Below, piece by piece: positions 16,246 to 24,650 of a stretch of 55,295 nucleotides of DNA; the stretch's first letter is position 1, and the number at the start of each line of letters is the position of its first letter. The stretch comes from Myxococcales bacterium. GTDB taxonomy: Bacteria > Myxococcota_A > Polyangia > Polyangiales > JAFGIB01. The stretch lies in contig JAOUOP010000053.1 in NCBI GenBank assembly GCA_029880325.1, positions 1 through 55,295 of the forward strand. The letters run 5' to 3'. The position numbers and the translations under genes were made by a program. Below the pieces are notes generated by a model, which saw nothing but the letters and a program-made list of their open reading frames with translations, was not told the origin of the DNA and did not search any database.

Positions 16246-16553
16246 TCAGGCCGTCCGGCGCTGCAATGTCTCGCGCATGGCAAAGAGCACCAGCCCAGCG
16301 CCACAAATGCCCATGCCGGCCGTGACCGCAGCGGCGCCCGCCAGGCTCATGCCCGTGGCCACCGCGCCCATCACGAAGGGCGCCACCGCCGAGCCCATGT
16401 CGCTGGTGAGTCCCCAGACGCCGATGAACTCGGCGCGCCCTTGCTGCGGCGAGAAGTCGCCCGCCAGCGTCATGTTGATGCCCGAGCCCAGGCCGTTGCC
16501 AAATCCGGCCACCAGGCCGCCGATCAGCAGCGCGTCGTAGCTGACAACCCTAG
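16246..16553 (-). pseudogene. MFS transporter, C-terminal remnant
   Basis: About 100 codons remain, with the last three transmembrane helices of a major facilitator (LLIGGLVAGFGNGLGSGINM, then the loop SPQQGRAEFIGVWGLTSDMG and two hydrophobic helices). The conserved loop between helices 10 and 11 is easy to see. The 5' three-quarters are missing: at about 16554 the sequence changes abruptly to an ISKra4 transposase. It is non-functional. Confidence 0.7.
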
Positions 16554-17502
16554 CCAGCGTTTGCGATGCTTGGGGTCACGGTCGGTGGCTTCATCGAAAT
16601 GCGTCCGAGATCACGTCCTCGAGCGACCGCTGCAAGCTCGCCCACACCCGCTTGGCTTCGGGTCTGGGTTTGGGCTTGGTGCTGGCGTCGCGCACTCGCC
16701 TCAGACCCGCGATCACTTCGTCGGCGGTCCTTTCGTGCGGCGCTACCGTGTAGACCGCCGCCACCGATGCGCGACGTTTGCGCCCGCGCTTGACTTCGCC
16801 CTTGCTGCGCCGACTGTCCATCATCGGGCTTGCCTCTCGAGCGGCCTTTCGGGTCGCATCGGTCAAGTCCTCGTGACGTAGCACGACTCCCTTCTGATCG
16901 AAGGTCAGCACCAGCAATGGACTGGTCGGTCCCGGAAAGTGAAGTCGGGTGTTGTCGTAGAAGGCATCGAAGTCAGGCGCCGAGCGCTTCACCGACTGCT
17001 CGGCCTGACGCTTCGGAACGTGGGCCGCGTGATGCTCCGCCATCATCTCCAGCGTTGCGTCGAACGACATGCGCGAGGCGCCCAGAGCCACCTGTCGGTT
17101 GACCTCGAGCGAGTATCTCGTCGAGCCAAGTCCCAAGGCCGCATCGACCGGGAACAGGTACGACAGACCACGGCCGCAGTACCCGGTGCGCCCCAACTCC
17201 ACAGTTCCGAATAGGGTCTCGAGCTTGCGCACCATTGCGCCGCGTTCATGGGTGCGCTCTCGGGCGTCAGCGCCCACGACCGGCTGCGTGGGCCGGGCCT
17301 GGCTGCGCAACGCAAGATAGGCCTGGTGCAGCCGACGCATCAGTTCGCGCTGCTCGTGCGACAGCCATCGCTCGATTTCCGCTTCGCTTTTGGCCTCAAG
17401 CTCACTGGACATCAGAGCCTTCTTCATCGAAGCGAATTGCGCTTCCGCCTCGAGGAAATGTTCCTCCTCACTGGAGCCCTCCCTGCGGTAGGATGCACTC
17501 AT
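16554..17502 (-). pseudogene. ISKra4-family transposase, truncated and frameshifted
   Basis: It starts at ATG 17502 with an excellent ribosome-binding site (GGAGGTGA). The product shows ISKra4 signatures: RTGYCGRGLSYLFPVDAALG, then RYSLEVNRQVALGASRMSFD and AHVPKRQAEQSV. The main frame stops at 16591. An extra T at 16597-16599 is the cause: one frame over, the family sequence continues (DEATDRDPKHRKRW) until it is cut at about 16554 by the MFS fragment. The catalytic C-terminal third is lost (normal length about 450 residues). A MITE begins 18 bp upstream of the start. Confidence 0.75.
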
Positions 17503-17519
17503 GGGGTCACCTCCTGGGT

Positions 17520-17687
17520 CTAGATGTGCTCGGCGCAAGTCATGATCCGCTCTCGGGACCGCTACGGCGCCAGCTGCGGCGTCCGGTCCCCTTGAAATAC
17601 ACGGAGTATTCCGGCGGAGGCCGTCCTTGCATCTGGCATCGTATCGACCCCGATCATCGGCTCAGCACTCCCGCCGAGCACATCTAG
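17520..17687. mobile_element. 168-bp CTAG-bounded MITE, copy 1
   Basis: CTAG at both ends encloses terminal inverted repeats ATGTGCTCGGCG...CGCCGAGCACAT (next bases AGT/ACT also pair). The interior includes a small hairpin around GAAATACACGGAGTATTCC. A second copy at 32265-32432 differs at only four positions. CTAG could be a 4-bp target duplication, as made by IS5-type transposases, or part of the repeat; because it is palindromic the two cannot be told apart. This copy abuts the ISKra4 remnant. Confidence 0.85.
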
Positions 17688-17840
17688 TTGTCGTTTCAAC
17701 CTCTAGATACCTCCGGAGGAGCCCCGCTTTCATCCTCGCCTGACGCTCAACTGCTCGAAAATATTGAGTTTCAGCGTCGCATCAAAGGATCCGCACCCCA
17801 AAGATTTCTGCAGTGGCTCGCGCGGGTGTAGAACGCGGCC

Positions 17841-18527
17841 ATGCATCGCGTTTGCCCCCACATCCTGATTCTCGTCGTCGCCTGCAGCGGCCGGTCCCCG
17901 GCGCCTGCCGCATCCGCGACCGAGCCCGGGTCGCCGCTGCCGCCCGGGCACCCGGCTGCCGAAGCGAGGCCTGCGGCCAACCAATTGCCGCCCGGGCATC
18001 CGCCGACCGGAACCGGCGAAGTCCAACCTTCCGCCACAGCACCTGGCCCGAACGCGGCCGGCGGCCTGGCCTGGAAGGTCCCCGAGGCATTCGTCGCGCG
18101 TGCGCCCAAGTCGCGCATGCGCGCGGCCGAGTACGGCGTCTCGGCGGAGGGCGGCGCGGGCGAGTTGACCGTGTTCTACTTTGGCCCCGGTCAGGGCGGC
18201 GGCGTGCAGGCGAACATGGACCGCTGGATCGGGCAGTTCTCCCAGCCCGACGGCAGCGACAGCAAGCGGGCCGCGCAGGTCGACGAACGCACCGTGGCTG
18301 GCATGAAGGTCACCACGCTCGACCTGAAGGGAACCTTCAGCGGTGGCATGGCGCCGATGATGCAGAAGGCGGCGCCCGCGCCGCAGACCGACCATCGCCT
18401 GCTCGGCGCCATCGCGGAGGGGCCGCGCGGGCCGGTCTTCTTCAAGCTGGTCGGGCCAGCTGCGACGCTGGAGGCCGTGCGCGCCCAGTTCGAGCAGCTG
18501 GTGGGCTCGCTCCATCCCGCAGGCTGA
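17841..18527 (+). CDS. Predicted lipoprotein of unknown function
   Basis: The 228-residue protein has a short signal ending LVVAC (lipobox, Cys about residue 15). A Pro/Ala-rich low-complexity linker with two LPPGHP motifs follows (residues 20-70), then a compact C-terminal domain (LAWKVPEAFVARAPKSRMRA, VFYFGPGQGGGVQANMDRWI, then FFKLVGPAATLEAVRAQFEQ). The domain resembles a recurrent hypothetical family of lipoproteins in myxobacteria and planctomycetes; I know no function for it. It has no operon partner. The upstream 150 bp hold no clear promoter. Confidence 0.7.
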   Translation: MHRVCPHILILVVACSGRSPAPAASATEPGSPLPPGHPAAEARPAANQLPPGHPPTGTGEVQPSATAPGPNAAGGLAWKVPEAFVARAPKSRMRAAEYGVSAEGGAGELTVFYFGPGQGGGVQANMDRWIGQFSQPDGSDSKRAAQVDERTVAGMKVTTLDLKGTFSGGMAPMMQKAAPAPQTDHRLLGAIAEGPRGPVFFKLVGPAATLEAVRAQFEQLVGSLHPAG

Positions 18528-18660
18528 GCCGGCGCTGCGCAGCCGGCCGGGGGATGCGGTCCGAAAAACGTCCTGGCAGCTATCGGCAGCTATCGGCTGC
18601 GCACCCACGAAGCGAACGATGATATGGGCGACTACTCCCGGGGCATGGCGTCTCTTGACT

Positions 18661-19521
18661 CTAGGTCCGTCCCCTCCGCAGCTGCAGAATCAGCTGTCGG
18701 AACGGGATGCCTTGTGCGTCCTGCTGTACGGTAAAGCCCTGGCACTCGGCCCAGGCGCGAAGGTCGCGGGCGTGCCACTGTTCGACGTAGGGCTCGGTCA
18801 CGAAGCGCGCGAGCAGGGCGAAGTACCAACCCCGAAGCCCTGCCAGTCGAAACAGCGTGAAGGGATTGGCCGTCGACAGCTGCATGGGAGAGGGTTCGCT
18901 GATCGCCAAGAGGCCGCCGGGCTTTAGCACGCGACGCACTTCGAGCAGTACGGCATCCTGCATCTCCGCCGGCAACTCGTGGAACAAGAAGCAGGCGGTG
19001 ACGGCGTCGAAGCGGGCGTCTTCGAAGGGCATGTTCTCGGCCAGTCCTTGCACAAAGGAAACCTCGGGAAAGTCGGCCGCGGCGATGCACAACTGGTAGG
19101 GCGAGGCGTCCAGGCCCCAGAGATCGCGCACGCCCGTCTGCGCCACGGCGCCGATCACCTTTCCGGAGCCGCAGCCGATGTCCAGCACGGCCTGGCGCCC
19201 TTGCACGGCGCGGGCGAGCCAGTCGCGATTGCGGTCCATGCTGCCGAGCATGGCGCGCTCAAAGCCCCGCTCGTAGCCGCGTACCAGCAGCCGCGAGTAG
19301 TAGCCGTTGGGCACGCGGTGGAACTCACGCAGCAAGTAGTCCGGCAGCGCATCGCGGCCCGGCAGCTGGGCAGGCAGTTCGACGGCGCCGCCGCCGAAGA
19401 GCAGGGTGGACAGGATGCGTCTGAAGGTCGCGATAGGGCGATCGGGCCAGGCGTCGGGGAGAGCCGAGTCCTTGCACTGGATCGTAACTGGGTCGCCGTT
19501 GGCTGTAACCTCGCTCGACAC
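18661..19521 (-). CDS. Class I SAM-dependent methyltransferase
   Basis: The 286-residue protein has motif I VLDIGCGSGKVIGAV, an acidic post-I residue (LWGLDASP), then FDAVTACFLFHELP and the post-III region VLLEVRRVLKPGGLLAISEP. These identify a UbiE/methyltransferase-11-type enzyme that moves a methyl group from S-adenosylmethionine to an unknown substrate. A roughly 100-residue N-terminal extension (YLLREFHRVPNGYYSRLLVR) is shared with quinone- and small-molecule-modifying relatives. The start is GTG 19521, three bases after the stop of a tiny GNAT-like gene, suggesting coupled translation. Confidence 0.8.
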   Translation of the reverse strand: MSSEVTANGDPVTIQCKDSALPDAWPDRPIATFRRILSTLLFGGGAVELPAQLPGRDALPDYLLREFHRVPNGYYSRLLVRGYERGFERAMLGSMDRNRDWLARAVQGRQAVLDIGCGSGKVIGAVAQTGVRDLWGLDASPYQLCIAAADFPEVSFVQGLAENMPFEDARFDAVTACFLFHELPAEMQDAVLLEVRRVLKPGGLLAISEPSPMQLSTANPFTLFRLAGLRGWYFALLARFVTEPYVEQWHARDLRAWAECQGFTVQQDAQGIPFRQLILQLRRGRT

Positions 19522-19524
19522 GAC

Positions 19525-19689
19525 TCACTCTTCTTGCTCGCCGGGCTCCTTCTTGTTCCCTTCATCCGTCTTGTCCGCGTCGGCGAACCCGATCTCGATG
19601 AACAGCGCGTGGCAGTGCTCCAGATCGTCGCTGCGCAGCTCTCGGATGATCAGGCGCTCAGTTTCGAGCCTCGGAAACGTATGCGTCAT
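19525..19689 (-). CDS. 54-residue GNAT N-terminal-like protein
   Basis: It begins at ATG 19689 with a strong ribosome-binding site (GGAGGA). The first 30 residues (FPRLETERLIIRELRSDDLE) match the beginning of RimJ/RimL-type acetyltransferases. An acidic, lysine-containing tail (KTDEGNKKEPGEQEE) then replaces the acetyl-CoA-binding core. It cannot be an active acetyltransferase. It is either a truncated gene or a short leader-like cistron, as its stop lies three bases before the methyltransferase start. Confidence 0.5.
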   Translation of the reverse strand: MTHTFPRLETERLIIRELRSDDLEHCHALFIEIGFADADKTDEGNKKEPGEQEE

Positions 19690-19808
19690 CCTGACTCCTC
19701 CGCTTTCCCTGAGACGGCTGGGCATAGCACATCAGCGCGTTCCCTCTGACCCGGGGTTCGCCGTTTTTCGGGCTTCGGGCCGGGTGGATGGGGGGCGTTG
19801 GCGGAACT

Positions 19809-21149
19809 TCAGCGCTCCCGCGGCGGCGGACGCACGGTGCCAAAGGCGCTGGCGGCCGACTCCGGCAGCGTCGGTGCGGCTCCAGCGCCGGGTGCCGGGG
19901 CCCCGAGCCGGGCCTTCACCAAAGCCTCCAAGTCGACGCCAAACGCAGCCTTGACCTGCTCGTTGTAGCTGATCAGTCGCGCCGCCAGCTCACCGCCTTC
20001 GTGCACCGCGGACGCGCCGGAAGCACCACCGGTCCCCAGCAGCGTCAGGCGATTGACCTCCAGGCTACCCAGGTCCGCAAGCCGTCGCGTGACCGGCAGG
20101 AGCTTCTGCATCAGCAGGGCCTCGCGCCCGGCCTCGCCGCTGTCGGCGTAGGCCCGCGCCAGCTCCGAGAGCACGCGCGCGGTGGCCACGCCGCTCTGTA
20201 CCACTTTGGCGGCCTCGGCCTTGGCCTCTTCTTCGCTCTGGCGCCGCCTGGCTTCGGCCGGCTGCATCACGTCGGCCTGCAGCCGCCTGCGCGTCTGCTC
20301 GATGCGCGCCTCTTGCATTTGAACCTGGGCCTGGGCTTCGGTGATCAGCGCCCGCACCTCGGCCTGCTGTCGCGCGATCTCGGCCGCCCGTCGCGTCTCG
20401 GCGTCGACCACGCGGCGCTCGTTGTCCTTGCGCGCGATCTCGATGCGAGCATTGAGCTTGGCGATTTCAGCGCCTTGCGTGTTTTGCCATTTCTTTTCCG
20501 CCGCCTCGGCCTGGGCCTCGGCCTCGGCAACCTGGGCGTCGCGCCTTATCTCGGCGCTCAGGCGCCGGCCGATGGCGTCGAGGTAGCCGACCTGGTCGGA
20601 GACGTTCTGGATCTTCAGGGTGTCGAGCACCAGCCCCAGGGTGTTGAAGTCGTGCTCGGCCTCGCCCACGAGCTGGGCGGCGAAGCGCTCCTTGTCCTGG
20701 TTGACTTGCTCGGGAGTCAAGGTTGCAAGCACGCCGCGTAGATTGCCCTCGAGCGTGTCTTGGGCGAACTTCTGGATCTGCTCGCGGCTGTGCCCCAGAA
20801 AGCGCTCCAGGGCGTTGTTCAAGAGCGGCTCTTCACCGGGGATTTTGATGTTCGCGACACCCTGAACCGACAGTGGAATTCCGCCCTTGGAATACGCATT
20901 GTGGACCTGCACGTCGATGATCATGTTGGTCAGGTCCATGCGGTTGACGGTCTCGAAGAGCGGGATGCGCACCGAGCGGCCCCCGCGGATGATGCGGTAG
21001 CCCTTGAAGTGGTGGTCGCGCCCGCGCCGACGGCGCCCCGAAAAGACCAGCACCTCGTTGGGCTGGCAGACGTAGAGCAGCCTGCTGATGATCACCAGCA
21101 GGATGGCGAAGAAGGTACCCAGCACGATGAGCACGGCGAGTCCAGCCAT
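19809..21149 (-). CDS. Flotillin-like SPFH membrane protein
   Basis: The 446-residue protein has one N-terminal membrane helix (VLIVLGTFFAILLVIISRLL), a SPFH/band-7 domain (about 30-195, with NALERFLGHSREQIQKFAQD and LEGNLRGVLATLTPEQVNQD), and a long Ala/Glu/Gln coiled coil (about 205-330). The tail has flotillin-like helices ending in a Pro-rich stretch. Flotillins multimerise on membranes and organise microdomains. It starts at ATG 21149, overlapping the stop of the upstream flotillin (TGATG), and together with the NfeD-like gene forms an operon. The domain identity is certain; the cellular role is inferred. Confidence 0.9.
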   Translation of the reverse strand: MAGLAVLIVLGTFFAILLVIISRLLYVCQPNEVLVFSGRRRRGRDHHFKGYRIIRGGRSVRIPLFETVNRMDLTNMIIDVQVHNAYSKGGIPLSVQGVANIKIPGEEPLLNNALERFLGHSREQIQKFAQDTLEGNLRGVLATLTPEQVNQDKERFAAQLVGEAEHDFNTLGLVLDTLKIQNVSDQVGYLDAIGRRLSAEIRRDAQVAEAEAQAEAAEKKWQNTQGAEIAKLNARIEIARKDNERRVVDAETRRAAEIARQQAEVRALITEAQAQVQMQEARIEQTRRRLQADVMQPAEARRRQSEEEAKAEAAKVVQSGVATARVLSELARAYADSGEAGREALLMQKLLPVTRRLADLGSLEVNRLTLLGTGGASGASAVHEGGELAARLISYNEQVKAAFGVDLEALVKARLGAPAPGAGAAPTLPESAASAFGTVRPPPRER

Positions 21150-22519
21150 CACGCCACCTCCGCTTCGTCGCGGGCGCCCGGGCCCGCCAGGATCGCCGGC
21201 ACATCCACCCCCGTGGTCTCGCCGATGGCCCGCAGCACCGCGGCCACGGCATGGGGATAGGCCGCTGCGTAGTTGGCCAGGGCCGAACCGTCGCCCGGAT
21301 CGAGCACCGAGACCTCGCCGATGGAGAGCACGAGCTTGTCCTGGACCGCTTCGACCAGTTCTTCCAGGTGCTGGATGACGAAAAGCTCGCGCGCGTGGCT
21401 GCCCATCTGCCGCCAGGCGTCGGCGGTCGCCTCCAGAACCTGCACGACCGCCTTGCCGTTTTCGATGGTCATGGCCGCATCACCCTGGGCCATCACCGCG
21501 ACCGCCGCGCGCCGCACCTCGGCGGGCACCACCACTTCCGCCTCCAGCCGCTTTTGTTCGAGCACGCCGCGCACCTGCTGCAGCTCGACCTCGGCCTGGG
21601 CGCGGGCGGTACTGGCGGCAGCCGCTGCCTCGCGCTCGACCGCCTGGGCCACACCCTCCAGCTCAGCTGCGACCTTGCTGAGTTCGTTTTGCTTGCGCAG
21701 GATCGATGTTTCGGCGCCGGCTCGCGCCACCTGGGCGCGTTGGTCGGCGGCGGCCTGGGCCTCGGCGATCTCCTGCATCGCCTGGTTTTCGGCGTTTTCG
21801 GCGTCGCGTAGGGCCCGCGCGATGGCCGGGCGCCCCAGGGAGTCCAGGTAGCCGGTTTTGTCCTGCACGTTTTGGATCTTCAGCGTGTCGAGCTGGATGC
21901 CGAGTTTGTCGAGGTCGTCCTTGGCGCTTTCGATCAGGTTTTCAGCGAAGGCCAGGCGGTCTTCGTTGACTTGCTCGGGAGTCATTTGGGCGAGTACCTC
22001 GCGCACCGCGCCTTCGAGCGTCTGCTGCGCCACCAGGGCGATCTCGCCGCGGCTGCGCCCCAGGAAGCGTTCGATGGCGTTGCGCAGCAGCTTGGGGTCG
22101 GCGGCGACCTTCACGTTGGCGATGGCGTGGATCTGCAGCGGGATATTGCCCTTCGAGTAGGCGTCGCGCACCACGATGTCGACGGGCATGGCGGTCAGGT
22201 CCATGCGGTCGATGCGTTCCAGGATCGGAATGCGCCAGACGTGACCGGCTCCGGCCCCGGGATACATGCGTGCTGCCTCGGCGCGGCCGGTCGGCAACAC
22301 CACCAGAGGCCCCATGTCGACGCCGTCAACGATGCGGCGGCGCCCGGTGACGATCAGCGTCTCGCTGGGTCGGCAGATGTAGAGCAGGCTGCGGGCCATG
22401 GCCACGAAGACCAGCACCAAGATGCCCAAGAGCGCAGCAGCCAGGACGGCGTCGCCGAGGCCCGCTGCCGCGAAGCTCGAAGCAATGGGAAGGCCAGCGA
22501 TGGGATTCAAGGGATCCAT
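21149..22519 (-). CDS. Flotillin-like SPFH membrane protein, paralogue
   Basis: The 456-residue paralogue of the downstream gene has the same layout: a membrane helix about residues 24-46, a SPFH domain (NAIERFLGRSRGEIALVAQQ; VREVLAQMTPEQVNEDRLAF) and a coiled coil rich in Ala/Glu/Gln. Its segment between helix and SPFH is longer (GADM to GAGAGHVWRIP). Two adjacent, divergent flotillins suggest a hetero-oligomer, as seen for flotillin pairs elsewhere. The start is ATG 22519, with AGGAG six bases upstream. The NfeD partner lies immediately before it. Confidence 0.9.
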   Translation of the reverse strand: MDPLNPIAGLPIASSFAAAGLGDAVLAAALLGILVLVFVAMARSLLYICRPSETLIVTGRRRIVDGVDMGPLVVLPTGRAEAARMYPGAGAGHVWRIPILERIDRMDLTAMPVDIVVRDAYSKGNIPLQIHAIANVKVAADPKLLRNAIERFLGRSRGEIALVAQQTLEGAVREVLAQMTPEQVNEDRLAFAENLIESAKDDLDKLGIQLDTLKIQNVQDKTGYLDSLGRPAIARALRDAENAENQAMQEIAEAQAAADQRAQVARAGAETSILRKQNELSKVAAELEGVAQAVEREAAAAASTARAQAEVELQQVRGVLEQKRLEAEVVVPAEVRRAAVAVMAQGDAAMTIENGKAVVQVLEATADAWRQMGSHARELFVIQHLEELVEAVQDKLVLSIGEVSVLDPGDGSALANYAAAYPHAVAAVLRAIGETTGVDVPAILAGPGARDEAEVA

Positions 22520-22531
22520 TCGAACTCCTAG

Positions 22532-23140
22532 TCAATTATCCGAATTTCGCTCCGAAGCCCCCGCGGCCGAAAGGCGCGTCACGAAGGCTTCGGTGCCTTG
22601 CATCTCCACCACCAGGGCCGTTTCGCCGGCGGCGATCGGTTCGGCGTCGTCGGTGATGGCCAGCACGTCCACGGTGGTGCCCTGGAGTTCCAGACGCAGC
22701 TTGCCCCGGCCCCCGCGTTCGACCGCCAGCAGGACCCGCCCCGACTTGCCCACGTAGTCACCGGCATCGGCGACACGTCCGACTTCACTGTGTGTCAGCT
22801 TTCGCACGGCCCACGCGGCGCCTAAACCAATGGTCAACCCAAGCCCCAGGGAGACAGCCAGGGTCAGCAGCGAGCTGGCCAAAAGGCCGAGTCCCTCGAA
22901 GACAAGCCCCGTGAGCCCGAAGGATGCGGCGAAGAAGGTCCAAAATCGCGTCGAAGCGAAGAGTGCGGCAAAGCCCCCGATGTCGCCGTGGCCGGCCCCG
23001 GCGAGCGCTTCGGACTCGGCTGTGTCAGCGCCATCGGCCCCGTCAAAGCCGTCGGCGTCCGCGTCGTGATCGCCAGCGAGCAGGGAAGCTGCGAGCAGCA
23101 CCCCACCCAGGACCAACGCGAAAACATAGAGCTGCAGCAA
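22532..23140 (-). CDS. NfeD/YqiJ-like membrane protein with C-terminal OB fold
   Basis: The 202-residue protein has an N-terminal helix (LYVFALVLGGVLLAASLLAG), an acidic Asp/Ala-rich loop (about 24-50) and two further helices (about 60-105). A C-terminal OB-fold domain follows (GKSGRVLLAVERGGRGKLRL, then GETALVVEMQGTEAFVTRL). NfeD-type proteins are almost always encoded beside flotillins and are thought to act with them in membrane organisation, matching this position. The start appears to be TTG 23140, supported by AGGGGAG seven bases upstream; no ATG fits. It is the first gene of the three-gene operon. Confidence 0.8.
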   Translation of the reverse strand: MLQLYVFALVLGGVLLAASLLAGDHDADADGFDGADGADTAESEALAGAGHGDIGGFAALFASTRFWTFFAASFGLTGLVFEGLGLLASSLLTLAVSLGLGLTIGLGAAWAVRKLTHSEVGRVADAGDYVGKSGRVLLAVERGGRGKLRLELQGTTVDVLAITDDAEPIAAGETALVVEMQGTEAFVTRLSAAGASERNSDN

Positions 23141-23547
23141 GGTCGCTCTCCCCTTGGTTGAATCGCAGCCAATGGTACCGGAGCCCGCCCGAAAAGGTCA
23201 CGACCGCCGCAGAGCACACATTCGGTTGACATGTAGGTCGCGCCCGGCGGAATGTAAGCACAACCGTCGACGCGGTATCTCCTGCGAGGAAGGGATCGGG
23301 CTCGGCTCGGCACAGGGGGCTCGGAGTAATACGCGCGAGGGACACAGATCCTCGGTATCCTTCGACGTGCAGCGTCTAAAGCGCCGATATTTTTGCGTTT
23401 TCCTTTGCACTCTAGCCAATCCAGGGGATTTCCAGTCCTTTACCAATTTTCTAGGCTTGCCGCGCTTCGCAGGATCCGGGGTATCCCCCGCGGACTCGCG
23501 CGACGCGACGGATACGCCGGAACCTCCCGCTCACCGAGGCCCTCAAC
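23141..23547. other. Divergent intergenic region
   Basis: This 407-bp gap separates the NfeD-flotillin operon and the HTH-PilZ regulator, which are transcribed away from each other. It must hold both promoters. An AT-richer patch at about 23385-23455 is the likeliest promoter region for the rightward gene, but I see no clear -35/-10 pair or terminator. Confidence 0.4.
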
Positions 23548-24552
23548 GTGAACAGCCCGTCCCCAACCCTCCGCGCCGAGCTCCAGCGATTCGCCGCTCG
23601 CCACCGACTGACGGGGCGAGAAGCTGACGTGCTCTTTTTGCTCAGCTCGGGTCTTAGCAATGTGCCCGAAATCGCTGCCGCACTCGGGCTCAGCCAGAAC
23701 ACCGTCCACAACCACTTCAAGAACGTCTTTCGGCGTACCGGCACCCACAGCAAGACGAGCCTCCTGGCCCTGCTTCTGGAGCGCTGCGCCCAGCGCCAGG
23801 CCTCGATGGCGCCCTTTGTGCAGCGGCCGTCCGTCCTGGTTTGCGAGGGGGAAAACGCCCAGCGTGCCCTGCTCTGTGACGCCCTGGCCCAGTCGGGTAT
23901 GCGACCGCTGGAGGAGCGGAACCGCGAGCAGGTGCTTGAGCGCATCGCCAACGAGGGCGTCGACGTGGTCGTGCTCGACGCCACGGCCTGGCGCGCGGGG
24001 CTGGCCGCGAGCATCGGTGATCGCTTCGGCCGCCGTCCCCTGGTCGTCCACGGCTTCGAGACGCCCGGCGACCGCGAGGGCAATCCCGGGCGCTCCGGCG
24101 GCGGTTCCCTGGCGACCCGCGAACCCGACCACGTCGCCTACCTGGTGCTCGAGGCCCTGACCAACCACCCCTACGAGCGCAAGCGCCGGCTCAGGGTTGA
24201 GACCGACCTACGGGCGCGCCTGGACGGCAAGCTCGAGGGCACGATCACGAATCTGAGCTATCGCGGCGCCTTCCTGGCGCTGACCCAGCCGCGCCTCGAG
24301 CGTGACGGGCGATTGAGTGCCGGCAGTCGCCTGCATCTGGAGTTGAACCTGCAGAGCGAGCGTGCGATCCAGGTCGACGGCGAGGTGCGCTGGCTCCAGC
24401 CCGGCTCCAAGGCATCGCAGGTAGCGGGCCTGGGCCTGGAACTGGTCGACCTGGAGAGTGGCCACCAGGCCCTGGTCGAACGCTTCGTCCGCAGCCGTAC
24501 CCTGGAGTCGATTCAGGCCTTCGCGCGGGAGTGCGGCGGGCCGCTCTCTTGA
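23548..24552 (+). CDS. LuxR-type HTH, receiver-like and PilZ three-domain regulator
   Basis: The 334-residue protein starts at GTG 23548. Residues 1-75 hold a LuxR/GerE helix-turn-helix (LTGREADVLFLLSSGLSNVP, then LSQNTVHNHFKNVFRRTG). Residues about 92-200 look like a receiver fold (SVLVCEGENAQRALLCDALA; VDVVVLDATAW) without the acidic pocket. Residues about 208-325 are a PilZ domain with both c-di-GMP signatures (RKRRLRVET and NLSYRGAF). Placing the HTH first is the reverse of usual response regulators. It could be a transcription factor directly tuned by c-di-GMP. Two further PilZ genes follow. Confidence 0.75.
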   Translation: MNSPSPTLRAELQRFAARHRLTGREADVLFLLSSGLSNVPEIAAALGLSQNTVHNHFKNVFRRTGTHSKTSLLALLLERCAQRQASMAPFVQRPSVLVCEGENAQRALLCDALAQSGMRPLEERNREQVLERIANEGVDVVVLDATAWRAGLAASIGDRFGRRPLVVHGFETPGDREGNPGRSGGGSLATREPDHVAYLVLEALTNHPYERKRRLRVETDLRARLDGKLEGTITNLSYRGAFLALTQPRLERDGRLSAGSRLHLELNLQSERAIQVDGEVRWLQPGSKASQVAGLGLELVDLESGHQALVERFVRSRTLESIQAFARECGGPLS

Positions 24553-24650
24553 CGGGGCACGCGCCCCCCGGGGTAAGCTGATCGCGGCGCGAGGTCGCTG
24601 GGGCCTCGAAACCGCCGCGTCCACGCCTCTCTCAAACCCGGGGGCGACCC

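Noticed and set aside
17535..17687. Shared reading frame (HDPLSGPLRRQLRRP) in both copies of the 168-bp MITE
   Set aside because: High identity alone keeps the frame open; it has no start or ribosome-binding site and the few differences show no synonymous bias.
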